Source: CAZPMO01 sp964587515 (lineage in GTDB: Bacteria > Pseudomonadota > Alphaproteobacteria > MPNO01). From it: DNA of 11,063 bases. The stretch covers positions 1 to 11,063 of the forward strand of contig CAZPMO010000165.1 of assembly GCA_964587515.1 (NCBI GenBank). The letters run 5' to 3'. The notes under the pieces are model-generated. The model did not search any database. It saw nothing but the letters and a program-made list of their open reading frames with translations, and was not told the DNA's origin. Numbering within the stretch: the stretch's first letter is position 1; each line of letters opens with the position of its first letter. Positions 1 through 6,171 of the stretch are shown piece by piece. A program made the translations under genes and the position numbers.

Positions 1-2
1 GT

Positions 3-329
3 GAAGTCACACGCCGGACAAAGTTGATCGTTGAAGCAATGGTAGCAGACCAGCTTCCCATAAAGGACTCAGAGACAGGCGCACCGAGTTCAGTTTCCCA
101 CAAGCTTTTGAACGGACCTTCACTCGCCAATGACAACATTCCACTACCGAGTTCTCCACCTTTTGATTTTGACGCAAACCGTTGGGAACCAAGCGATGTG
201 TTGGAGGCTCAATCTTCGTCGTCGAAATATCAACTTGATCTCAATTCGACAGCAAGCCCTGTTCCTACAACTTGTGACCATCAAACTTCTGAAGTCAAAG
301 GAGATTGTGCTCCATGTTCAGCTCATTAG
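3..329 (+). CDS. C-terminal part of an unknown protein (5' end outside window)
   Basis: The frame is open from the first full codon of the window to the TAG ending at 329, so this is the 3' end of a gene beginning upstream. An internal TTG or ATG start (24, 39) cannot be excluded, but neither has a convincing ribosome binding site. The visible ~108 residues are low-complexity and polar, rich in Ser, Pro, Asp and Asn (for example PLPSSPPFDFDANRW), with a Cys pair near the end (DCAPCSAH). No hydrophobic segment or catalytic motif is visible, so it looks like a flexible tail. The last 16 bases overlap the start of the next gene, which suggests one transcript with the envelope operon. Function is unknown. 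Confidence 0.5.
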   Translation, partial: EVTRRTKLIVEAMVADQLPIKDSETGAPSSVSHKLLNGPSLANDNIPLPSSPPFDFDANRWEPSDVLEAQSSSSKYQLDLNSTASPVPTTCDHQTSEVKGDCAPCSAH

Positions 330-910
330 GAAAAATCTTATCCAATCACCTGACGCATAAACACATAACGTTGCCTGTCAAAGTTTTTCCTTTGCTAAGT
401 GTCTTAGGAATGACTGCCTGTACGACACCGATAACAAAGCTACCTGAACAAGGGTTGCAGCTCCTTAATGGGTCGACTTTCTCCCAAGAAGCGGAAGCGT
501 ATAAGTCGGAAATAATACTCGCAAACAACCCCGGCTCTCTCAATCCAGCTGTCGCGGCAGAGGCGACCATAAGGAACGTACTCGAACTCTCCCGGCAAAA
601 AAGATTTTCTGAGGCCCGCAACCTCATTGCTGAACTACGGGAAGAGCAACCGCGAAACTCTGAAGGCTATGAAGGTGCTACTGCCATGATGGGTATTTTA
701 GCGCTTAGGGAAGGCGACTTTCCGATGTTCAAGCGCCTTGCTCGACAGCTTGATAAGTCGCTTGGAAAGCCGGTGCGTGTCGACGCCCAATACGTCGAAT
801 TGATTTCACTTTATCGAGCAACTCGTGGGGAGAGTTTGCCCGTCAATGCGTCGGAGAAAATCCAGAAATTTGCGACTAAATACTTTGCTCAAATCCCAAA
901 TAAATCTTAA
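314..910 (+). CDS. Putative lipoprotein, first complete gene of the envelope operon
   Basis: Encodes 198 residues. I chose the ATG at 314 because a strong AAAGGAG lies at 297-303, ten bases upstream; the in-frame TTG at 305 sits almost on that site. After a long basic N-region (~23 residues) comes a short hydrophobic stretch ending in LLSVLGMTAC, which resembles a lipobox with the lipidated Cys at 36. The lipobox is imperfect because Met stands at -3. The mature part is mostly predicted helical, with EATIRNVLELSRQKRFSEARNL and a following helix pair reminiscent of TPR-like helix pairs. An envelope location and a scaffold role are inferred. It overlaps the upstream frame by 16 bases and ends 12 bases before the next start. 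No family is recognised. Confidence 0.7.
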   Translation: MFSSLGKILSNHLTHKHITLPVKVFPLLSVLGMTACTTPITKLPEQGLQLLNGSTFSQEAEAYKSEIILANNPGSLNPAVAAEATIRNVLELSRQKRFSEARNLIAELREEQPRNSEGYEGATAMMGILALREGDFPMFKRLARQLDKSLGKPVRVDAQYVELISLYRATRGESLPVNASEKIQKFATKYFAQIPNKS

Positions 911-922
911 GTGGAGCTCCCT

Positions 923-1906
923 ATGCATATGAAGAATTTTCTGGTTTGCGCCGCATTAACGTTCGTCGCCTTCGGGATCAATGTCACCGGTGTTTCAGCG
1001 AAGCAAACATCCCTCGACCGGCAAATCTTCGAGGCGTTTGAGAAAATCGATGATCGAACCTCTGCGCATGAAGACATTGTGGTCGAAAAGCGAGCAAGAC
1101 TGGAGGCACTAACAACAGAAATCGCTCGCCTCCAAGAATCTATTAAACAGGTTCCAGACCGCGATGATAAATCGGCTTTGGACCGCCGACGCATCGTTCA
1201 AAGCCAACTTATCAATGCGTCCGCTGAATACATTAATGTCGCTTTTCGTCTAGTTGACTCTGCGGCACATGTAATTTCAGCCAATCTCACTGATCTCGCA
1301 AACCTCGCCAAAGAACTAAGAAATGCCGAACCTGGAAGTGGACGGGTAGCGGAGATTCGTCAACGGATCGCTCACGGAGTTGATGTCGGGAAATCCGTAC
1401 GCGTTGCTCTCGGAGAATTACGCAATTGGACCCAACAAGACCCAACACTTGCCGCTAGATTCACTAGTTTAAAACGCATTGCCGCAGCGCTCGACCGACG
1501 CATCTCAATCGACAAGGCCCGCCTCCACGGTCGTGGAGCTGACGACACCGGTCGCATTCACGACAAACGGCTCGATTCAATAGACCGTTCAATCGACCGT
1601 CTAAGTGACATGTACACCGAAGTCGTTGCAGAAAAGGAGGCGATAGTCGACCTGAGGGATGAAGTTGCTATGGCGATTCAGCTCGGCCGTCTCGAGATGA
1701 CTAGGCAGATCGCGGAAACCGCTATTCCCAGTCTTTCATCCCAAAAGAGCCCCGCACAAGATTTGACTACGCTTCGTGACGTCGCCAATGGCATTGCCAA
1801 ACTCAACAATTCCATCGCTGCAGAAACAAGTATCCAAGAACCTCCTGGGGTCAATCCAAAAACCAAAATGTCTAGGCTGAGCCTCGGCAGCTTCAAAAAT
1901 TTCTAA
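923..1906 (+). CDS. Secreted helical/coiled-coil protein of unknown function
   Basis: Encodes 327 residues from the ATG at 923, chosen because GGAG at 913-916 lies six bases upstream. A GTG at 911 and an ATG at 929 are in-frame alternatives. The N-terminus is a good Sec signal peptide (MHMKNFLVCAALTFVAF, cleavage likely after VSA at residue 26). The mature protein has no cysteine and is dominated by charged heptad-like stretches (for example KRARLEALTTEIARLQESIK near residues 55-75, and EIRQRI, LDRRISIDKARL, DSIDRSIDRLSDMY further on), so long helices or coiled coils are likely. The C-terminus turns polar and Pro-rich. A periplasmic rod or adaptor between membranes fits the neighbours but is inference. 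No known family is recognised. Confidence 0.75.
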   Translation: MHMKNFLVCAALTFVAFGINVTGVSAKQTSLDRQIFEAFEKIDDRTSAHEDIVVEKRARLEALTTEIARLQESIKQVPDRDDKSALDRRRIVQSQLINASAEYINVAFRLVDSAAHVISANLTDLANLAKELRNAEPGSGRVAEIRQRIAHGVDVGKSVRVALGELRNWTQQDPTLAARFTSLKRIAAALDRRISIDKARLHGRGADDTGRIHDKRLDSIDRSIDRLSDMYTEVVAEKEAIVDLRDEVAMAIQLGRLEMTRQIAETAIPSLSSQKSPAQDLTTLRDVANGIAKLNNSIAAETSIQEPPGVNPKTKMSRLSLGSFKNF

Positions 1907-1919
1907 GGGAATCCAGATA

Positions 1920-2327
1920 ATGATAAATAGTCGACAGCTCAGCCATTACTTCTTGGTTGGCACAATCTGCATCGGCTCTGTAATTCCACCTGTGGCCTCA
2001 ACCTCTTTCGCCGAAACTGCAGAAAAGGCTGACACTCAAATACAGACAGCCCTTGAGGAGCGCACTGAAGCGTTTTGCGCGAGCGTGCTTCCCAACTGGC
2101 TCCACTCGCGGGGCGGCCTAGATGACCCGGTGGTCCGTGCCATTGTCACAGACTGCTATGTCGGAAAAATTAGGCTTGCTGTTCTCGGCCCAAACGGAAA
2201 TATCGAGGGATCAACCCTCTCTGAACTTCCATCGGCTCTCCTGGCCAAAGAAACGGGATTGAAACTTGATCTGTACGCGCCAATAGCGGGAAAGCGTATT
2301 TGGTCAATAGGTAAACGGCAGGAGTAG
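1920..2327 (+). CDS. Small secreted protein with two cysteines, unknown function
   Basis: Encodes 135 residues. The ATG at 1920 follows AAGGGA (1905-1910) by nine bases, and that site overlaps the stop of the previous gene. Residues 1-31 form a signal peptide with a hydrophobic core (YFLVGTICIGSVIPPVA) and a likely cleavage after SFA. The mature protein is about 104 residues with only two cysteines, at 53 and 79, which could form a disulfide in the periplasm. The C-terminal half (VGKIRLAVLGPNGNIEG onward) looks like a small beta-rich fold. It lies four bases before the GTG of the motor-like membrane gene, so it probably acts with that complex. No family is recognised. Confidence 0.7.
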   Translation: MINSRQLSHYFLVGTICIGSVIPPVASTSFAETAEKADTQIQTALEERTEAFCASVLPNWLHSRGGLDDPVVRAIVTDCYVGKIRLAVLGPNGNIEGSTLSELPSALLAKETGLKLDLYAPIAGKRIWSIGKRQE

Positions 2328-2331
2328 TGTT

Positions 2332-2850
2332 GTGGATGCGACGCCCACAAGACAAACCAGATTCCTAATCGCTATCCGAGAACTCAATTCGATTGCGGCT
2401 GGGTTGATTCTTGTCGTTACCGTAGTGGTTGTTCTTCGATGGGCTTTTCCGGAGGTCTATGCCTCCGGCCTAATGCCGTTCATCGAAAAATATGTTGGTG
2501 TGGCTTGGCCATTTTTTGCAGCGGTGACAGCCCTTCTATTTTACGCGATCGGAGCGTGGCTAGCGGATGTGTTCGGTATGGCTATTTCACGAAATTGGAA
2601 TACCATTGCCCAGGCTCTACACTGGGCAACAGAGGCATGCCCTCTGGTCGGACTTCTCACAACATTTCTTTCCCTTTTATTTGCCCTGCTGACCTATGGC
2701 GAAGCCGGACCAGGACGTCCAGAAACGCAGGCAGCTTTTATTACTCAATTCGCGATCGCATTTGGCAGCAGTATTGCCGGAGGGATTCTCGCACTCCTAG
2801 CTTTTACGTTGCACCGCCTCCTTCCACGGGAGGAGCTCAATGGCAAGTAG
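2332..2850 (+). CDS. Short MotA/TolQ/ExbB-like proton-channel protein
   Basis: Encodes 172 residues from a GTG start at 2332, supported by GGAG at 2321-2324 seven bases upstream. Four membrane segments are visible at about residues 20-39, 58-84, 103-122 and 136-163. The last two match the MotA/TolQ/ExbB hairpin: a Pro followed by Gly-Leu-Leu-Thr (ACPLVGLLTTFLSLLFAL) corresponds to the usual P-x-GLLGTV segment, and AIAFGSSIAGGILALLAF corresponds to the A-L-x-T-T-x-x-G-L segment. T110/T111 and S146/S147 are at places where family members carry pore-lining polar residues. Known members form pentamers around ExbD/TolR/MotB dimers and conduct H+ or Na+. The large cytoplasmic domain of MotA or ExbB is essentially missing (about 20 residues between helices 2 and 3). 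It overlaps the ExbD-like gene by 11 bases. Confidence 0.72.
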   Translation: MDATPTRQTRFLIAIRELNSIAAGLILVVTVVVVLRWAFPEVYASGLMPFIEKYVGVAWPFFAAVTALLFYAIGAWLADVFGMAISRNWNTIAQALHWATEACPLVGLLTTFLSLLFALLTYGEAGPGRPETQAAFITQFAIAFGSSIAGGILALLAFTLHRLLPREELNGK

Positions 2851-3391
2851 AGAGGAATTTTTCGAAGCCCTCCGAGAACTAAGCGGGTGGATCTTATGCG
2901 GAACGCTTCAAGTTTGGCACCGGTTCAGCGCAGAGCGCCATACCACCTCCAAGAATGAGAATATCTTGGTTCGGACAGAAAACAGTCCGCCGATGAACCC
3001 GCCCAGTCTTCGTCCGCCTACTCTCATGATCGATTTGCTGTTTGGTGCATTAATGCTTTTTGCCTTCCATATGGGTGATCCCAACGCCCGCACAGTGGTG
3101 AGCCAAAATTTCGACCTACCAACATCTGCCGAAACAACCGGAGCAAAGGGAGAAAAGCTTTTAGCAGCGGTCCCAATAAAGTCCGGAAATACATGGAAGT
3201 ACGAACTTGCAGGAGGGAAACGAGTCGGAGCCAAGCAAGTACTAAAAATTGCTCAAAAGAGACAACATCGATTAGTTCTTGTCGTGGCTCCTGGAACTCC
3301 CATTCAAACCTACCTCGAAGCTGAACTGCCATTTAGAAAGCTCGGTGTAAAAGTCGGACTTGCCGTTGAAAGGAAAGGAGATCCCAAATGA
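2840..3391 (+). CDS. ExbD/TolR-like membrane protein with long cytoplasmic N-terminus
   Basis: Encodes 183 residues. The ATG at 2840 follows a near-perfect GGGAGGAG (2828-2835) and lies inside the end of the ExbB-like gene. One membrane segment, about residues 62-79 (TLMIDLLFGALMLFAFHM), is preceded by a Pro-rich stretch. D65 sits near its start, exactly like the proton-carrying Asp of ExbD, TolR and MotB. The periplasmic part (80-183) ends with RLVLVVAPGTPIQTYLEA and FRKLGVKVGLAVE, resembling the small alpha/beta domain of ExbD/TolR, where a strand, a helix and a G-x-x-x-V-G-L strand recur. The oddity is a ~60-residue N-terminal extension; family members usually have about 15-25 residues there. 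An in-frame ATG at 2993 would give the normal length but lacks a ribosome binding site. Probable stator partner of the preceding protein. Confidence 0.7.
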   Translation: MASREEFFEALRELSGWILCGTLQVWHRFSAERHTTSKNENILVRTENSPPMNPPSLRPPTLMIDLLFGALMLFAFHMGDPNARTVVSQNFDLPTSAETTGAKGEKLLAAVPIKSGNTWKYELAGGKRVGAKQVLKIAQKRQHRLVLVVAPGTPIQTYLEAELPFRKLGVKVGLAVERKGDPK

Positions 3392-3945
3392 TTCGGTCAA
3401 CATTCTTAATTAGTATTCTCGTGATACTCGCGGCGATCGCCTTCAAAAAGCCCGAACAGACAGCGTTGGAATTTGCACAGGAAGTTGCCCAAAAAACCCA
3501 ATCATCGTTGACTGAACAAGGTCCAAAAATCATCACGAAACCTCATTTTGAGAATAAGGATGATTTTGAGCAGCGAGCCGTCCCCCCAAATCCTGACAAG
3601 TGGGAAGAAATCTCAAAGAAACTCAGAACGGCCATCGAGAAAGCTGAAAAAAAATCTACGGCATCGAAAGTTTCAGTGGTGCCGACAATAAAAACCGAAC
3701 CACTCAAGCCAACGCATGAAATGGCAGTACGAAAATCCCCATTAAAGCATGTTGCAAGATCCAACGTGAGACCATCTCAGATGCCGCGTGTCCCAATTCC
3801 CGACGTGGGAATCAAATCCCTGCGTGAAGGAATATCGTCTAAGAACTCAATAGCTGAGGTTAGATCAACACTTGCAAGGCCCGACCTGACAGAAGTCCGT
3901 CTCAACTTGGAAAATGCGGCTCGGTTACTTTCCGAGGTGAAATGA
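3388..3945 (+). CDS. Single-anchor periplasmic protein with Lys/Pro-rich region (TonB/TolA-like architecture)
   Basis: Encodes 185 residues. The ATG at 3388 overlaps the upstream stop as ATGA, and AGGAG (3376-3380) is seven bases upstream. An N-terminal hydrophobic helix (residues 4-19, STFLISILVILAAIAF) without a clear cleavage site should anchor it in the inner membrane. The rest is hydrophilic: a charged helical stretch near residues 70-95 (EEISKKLRTAIEKAEKK), a Lys/Pro-rich part near 95-145, and a short helical C-terminus. This is the layout of TonB and TolA transmitters, which are driven by ExbBD or TolQR, but no sequence similarity to them is visible. Position directly after the ExbD-like gene supports the role; it remains inference. 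Confidence 0.6.
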   Translation: MIRSTFLISILVILAAIAFKKPEQTALEFAQEVAQKTQSSLTEQGPKIITKPHFENKDDFEQRAVPPNPDKWEEISKKLRTAIEKAEKKSTASKVSVVPTIKTEPLKPTHEMAVRKSPLKHVARSNVRPSQMPRVPIPDVGIKSLREGISSKNSIAEVRSTLARPDLTEVRLNLENAARLLSEVK

Positions 3946-4826
3946 TGAAGCGATGGCGCTTCATAGGGTTTGTTCCGCTAGCCCTTCTTCTTGTTTTCTT
4001 CGTTTACGATCTAAGCAGCGAAAGGGTGCCGCCAATCAAGAATCAGTTTGGCCAAAGTAAGAGCAGTAAAACGTACCGAACGAAGGCCTTTAAAACAATT
4101 CCAGATCGTCTGCTCGACGGGCGAGTTTCTATTGTTCCCCTTTATAGGATAGGTGATCTACCGAGCAGAACTCAGGCCAAAACAGAAAAGGAGTTACCAC
4201 CTTCCACAAAAATAAATCCTTCAGGCAATAAATCAAAGGTGCGTCCTCACCCCAGGAAAACTAAGCAGGGGAAACAAACCACAAGGTCATCACCCTCTAC
4301 CCCCAATCCACAAATCCCTCAAGGAAATCAAGAAGGAGATCGACCTACCCTTATCGCAAGTTACGATCAAATCGGGTTCGATAGATATCTCGACATCATT
4401 GAGAGCGTTGGCCGTTTTTTTGTTCTGCTGAACCGAAATGGTGAAACGAAAATAGGCCCACCCGTGTCACTACTCCTTAGATCAACATTACCCCTCGAGA
4501 AACATCCCGGAAAAGGACTCGCCAAGACCCGCCCACACTTGGTGAGCGATGTGAAAGTGCAACAAAGGTTGACGACTATGCGCCTCCCAACCAACGCCTA
4601 CTCTGACCGTGTTGCCCTTTTATTTACAGAAAAGTTCGATCGGTCTCTTTGGGCTGGTGTCACCAAAGCCTTACAGCGCGAAAAGATATCGCTGCCACAA
4701 GTTTTAGAAGTCAATGGCCACTATGTTCGTGGTCTCAAAGGATATTTTCTCAAATTTGACACCGCAAGATTGAGGCACAATAGGGGATATATTCGTCTGA
4801 ACGACGCAGTAAGGGTCAAACTGTGA
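3942..4826 (+). CDS. Membrane-anchored protein with basic Pro-rich linker and C-terminal domain (TonB-like architecture)
   Basis: Encodes 294 residues. ATGATG at 3942-3947 overlaps the previous stop, so either Met may be used, with GAGGTG just upstream. Residues 8-23 (IGFVPLALLLVFFVYD) form a single membrane anchor. Residues ~70-135 are a basic, Pro/Ser/Lys/Asn-rich linker (for example PHPRKTKQGKQTTRSSPS). Residues ~140-294 look globular with alternating strands and helices (IASYDQIGFDRYLDIIESVG, VALLFTEKFD, LEVNGHYVRGLKGYFLKFD). Anchor, extended linker and C-terminal domain is the TonB/TolA plan, so it may carry force from the ExbB/ExbD-like pair to an outer partner. No TonB C-terminal motif is recognisable. 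Its stop overlaps the lytic transglycosylase start as GTGA. Confidence 0.65.
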   Translation: MMKRWRFIGFVPLALLLVFFVYDLSSERVPPIKNQFGQSKSSKTYRTKAFKTIPDRLLDGRVSIVPLYRIGDLPSRTQAKTEKELPPSTKINPSGNKSKVRPHPRKTKQGKQTTRSSPSTPNPQIPQGNQEGDRPTLIASYDQIGFDRYLDIIESVGRFFVLLNRNGETKIGPPVSLLLRSTLPLEKHPGKGLAKTRPHLVSDVKVQQRLTTMRLPTNAYSDRVALLFTEKFDRSLWAGVTKALQREKISLPQVLEVNGHYVRGLKGYFLKFDTARLRHNRGYIRLNDAVRVKL

Positions 4827-5383
4827 TTAATTGGCCGCGATTCATTCTCCCGGCCGCAACATGGGGTGCTTTCCTGGCGATCAGCACCGCTAGTTACTGG
4901 CAAAGAGATAATTCTTTTGCACGGGCCGATCGAATCGAGCCCCCCCCGACCTCCGTTAAACGTCCGATCGACGATTCACCATACCAAAACGCCGTACAAG
5001 CCGCCGCGGACACATATGGAATTCCGAAAGCTCTAATAGCCTCCGTAATTGCGTGCGAAAGCAATTGGGCCCCCAATGCACATTCGCGAAAGGGAGCCCG
5101 AGGCCTCATGCAGATAATGCCAAAAACTTCCACAGGTACATTTGGAGTGTCCCCACAAGATCTTTGGGAACCATGGCTGAATATTCATGTCGGCACCGCA
5201 TATTTGAGAGTTCTATCCAAGCGGTTTCGGGGAGACGCCAGAGCGACGTTAGCTGCCTACAACAGTGGGCCCAGCCGTGTCGTTCGAAAGTCAAAGTTAC
5301 CAAGTGAGACCGAAAAGTATCTCCACTGTGTAGAAAGGCGATATTCAAGTTTTTCCCGACACTTTGTAACTCAAGGTAATTGA
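4823..5383 (+). CDS. Lytic transglycosylase (SLT domain)
   Basis: Encodes 186 residues from a GTG start at 4823, in a GTGA overlap with the previous gene, with AAGGG a few bases upstream. A hydrophobic N-terminal segment (residues 6-24) acts as signal peptide or anchor; cleavage after ARA at 35 is possible. Residues 54-165 are a classic SLT (goose-lysozyme-like) domain: Y-G-I-P at 65-68, catalytic Glu at 79 in IACESNW, the GLMQIMP block at 94-100, and AYNSGP near 146-151. Such enzymes cleave the MurNAc-GlcNAc bond in peptidoglycan and leave 1,6-anhydro ends. Stand-alone SLT enzymes often belong to secretion, conjugation or flagellar systems, where they open the wall for assembly. Here the likely role is to let the envelope complex cross the murein layer. 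Confidence 0.93.
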   Translation: MINWPRFILPAATWGAFLAISTASYWQRDNSFARADRIEPPPTSVKRPIDDSPYQNAVQAAADTYGIPKALIASVIACESNWAPNAHSRKGARGLMQIMPKTSTGTFGVSPQDLWEPWLNIHVGTAYLRVLSKRFRGDARATLAAYNSGPSRVVRKSKLPSETEKYLHCVERRYSSFSRHFVTQGN

Positions 5384-5386
5384 AAC

Positions 5387-6076
5387 GTGTTGAGGCCGGA
5401 TCGCATTATCACCAGCCAAAAACAAAAGACCTTCATCCATGCGATGTTGATCATGGTTGCCATTGCACCAGGCTGCGCCTCACATCAAAGGGGAGCCATG
5501 CTCGCCCCCCAAAAGGTAACCATTGATACCAATGCATTAAGCCAATCGGTTGAGGTTAACATTGATCCAGAATTCCATAGAAGCCGACCAAGTTGTGTTT
5601 TGTTAGTGCCGATTGGTATTCCGTCGACAAACACATCCCTCAATTACCTAATTGAAGCGTATTTTGCGTTTCATCTTAGTTTCCGATTTGACCGGATCAT
5701 TTTTGGCAGAGCCAGAAACCAAGCGGCTTCAAAAGCTGGCCTTGACATTTTCCATATCAATGACCGATTTCTTTTTCATGAAATTGAAGATTGTGGAGCC
5801 GAAATTGAGTTGAGCGTTGTTCAAGCTCAGTCGGAGTTTGCGATGGTATGGGGAAAGTTAGATTTGCAAATCGAGGCAAAACTAACCCGCGCTAAGGATG
5901 GTTTTCTACTTTGGTCGGCAAGGCATGTCGCTTCTAGATCAACGGGAGGAATTGCATTTTCACCTTTTGGAATAGTTACGAACTCAATTGAAGCCTCACG
6001 ATTCATGGCGGATGGAGATCAGTTTGTATCAATAATATCTGATGCTACAAGAAAGCTTGTAACGACAATCCCCTAA
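5387..6076 (+). CDS. Putative outer-membrane lipoprotein, last gene of the envelope operon
   Basis: Encodes 229 residues. The start is probably GTG at 5387, three bases after the previous stop, with AAGG at 5373-5376 upstream; an ATG at residue 20 is an alternative. A basic N-region and hydrophobic stretch (AMLIMVAIAPGC) end in a weak lipobox with Cys at about 30 followed by ASHQRG. The mature part has a strand-rich start (RPSCVLLVPIGIP), a central helix-strand (FDRIIFGRARNQAA) and a conserved-looking motif FLLWSARHVASRSTGGIAFSP. This type of LW-x-A-x-H-x-A-x-R plus SP stretch recalls outer-membrane lipoproteins of proteobacteria, though I cannot name the family. As the last gene before a 95-base gap it may form the outer-membrane end of the complex. 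Confidence 0.65.
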   Translation: MLRPDRIITSQKQKTFIHAMLIMVAIAPGCASHQRGAMLAPQKVTIDTNALSQSVEVNIDPEFHRSRPSCVLLVPIGIPSTNTSLNYLIEAYFAFHLSFRFDRIIFGRARNQAASKAGLDIFHINDRFLFHEIEDCGAEIELSVVQAQSEFAMVWGKLDLQIEAKLTRAKDGFLLWSARHVASRSTGGIAFSPFGIVTNSIEASRFMADGDQFVSIISDATRKLVTTIP

Positions 6077-6096
6077 GAGCCATCAATTAGAAAATT

Positions 6097-6125
6097 TTGA
6101 GATTATTTTTCGTGACGCATAGATT
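6097..6125 (+). promoter_or_regulatory. Candidate sigma-70 promoter for the kinase gene
   Basis: TTGAGA at 6097-6102 and TAGATT at 6120-6125 are separated by exactly 17 bases, four of six matches to each consensus box. Transcription would start near 6132, about 40 bases before the kinase start. The gap is very AT-rich, and TAGATT-ACTC-AATCTA at 6120-6135 forms a small inverted repeat covering the -10 box. No clear terminator of the upstream operon is seen, so readthrough is also possible. Confidence 0.35.
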
Positions 6126-6171
6126 ACTCAATCTACAATTTGATTAGAAAAAATCCGAATGCCCGCCAGAA

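Noticed and set aside
2439..2882. 147-codon + strand frame across the channel gene
   Set aside because: It is out of frame with the membrane-helix gene, has no ribosome binding site and is rich in Cys, Arg and Ser typical of a shadow frame.
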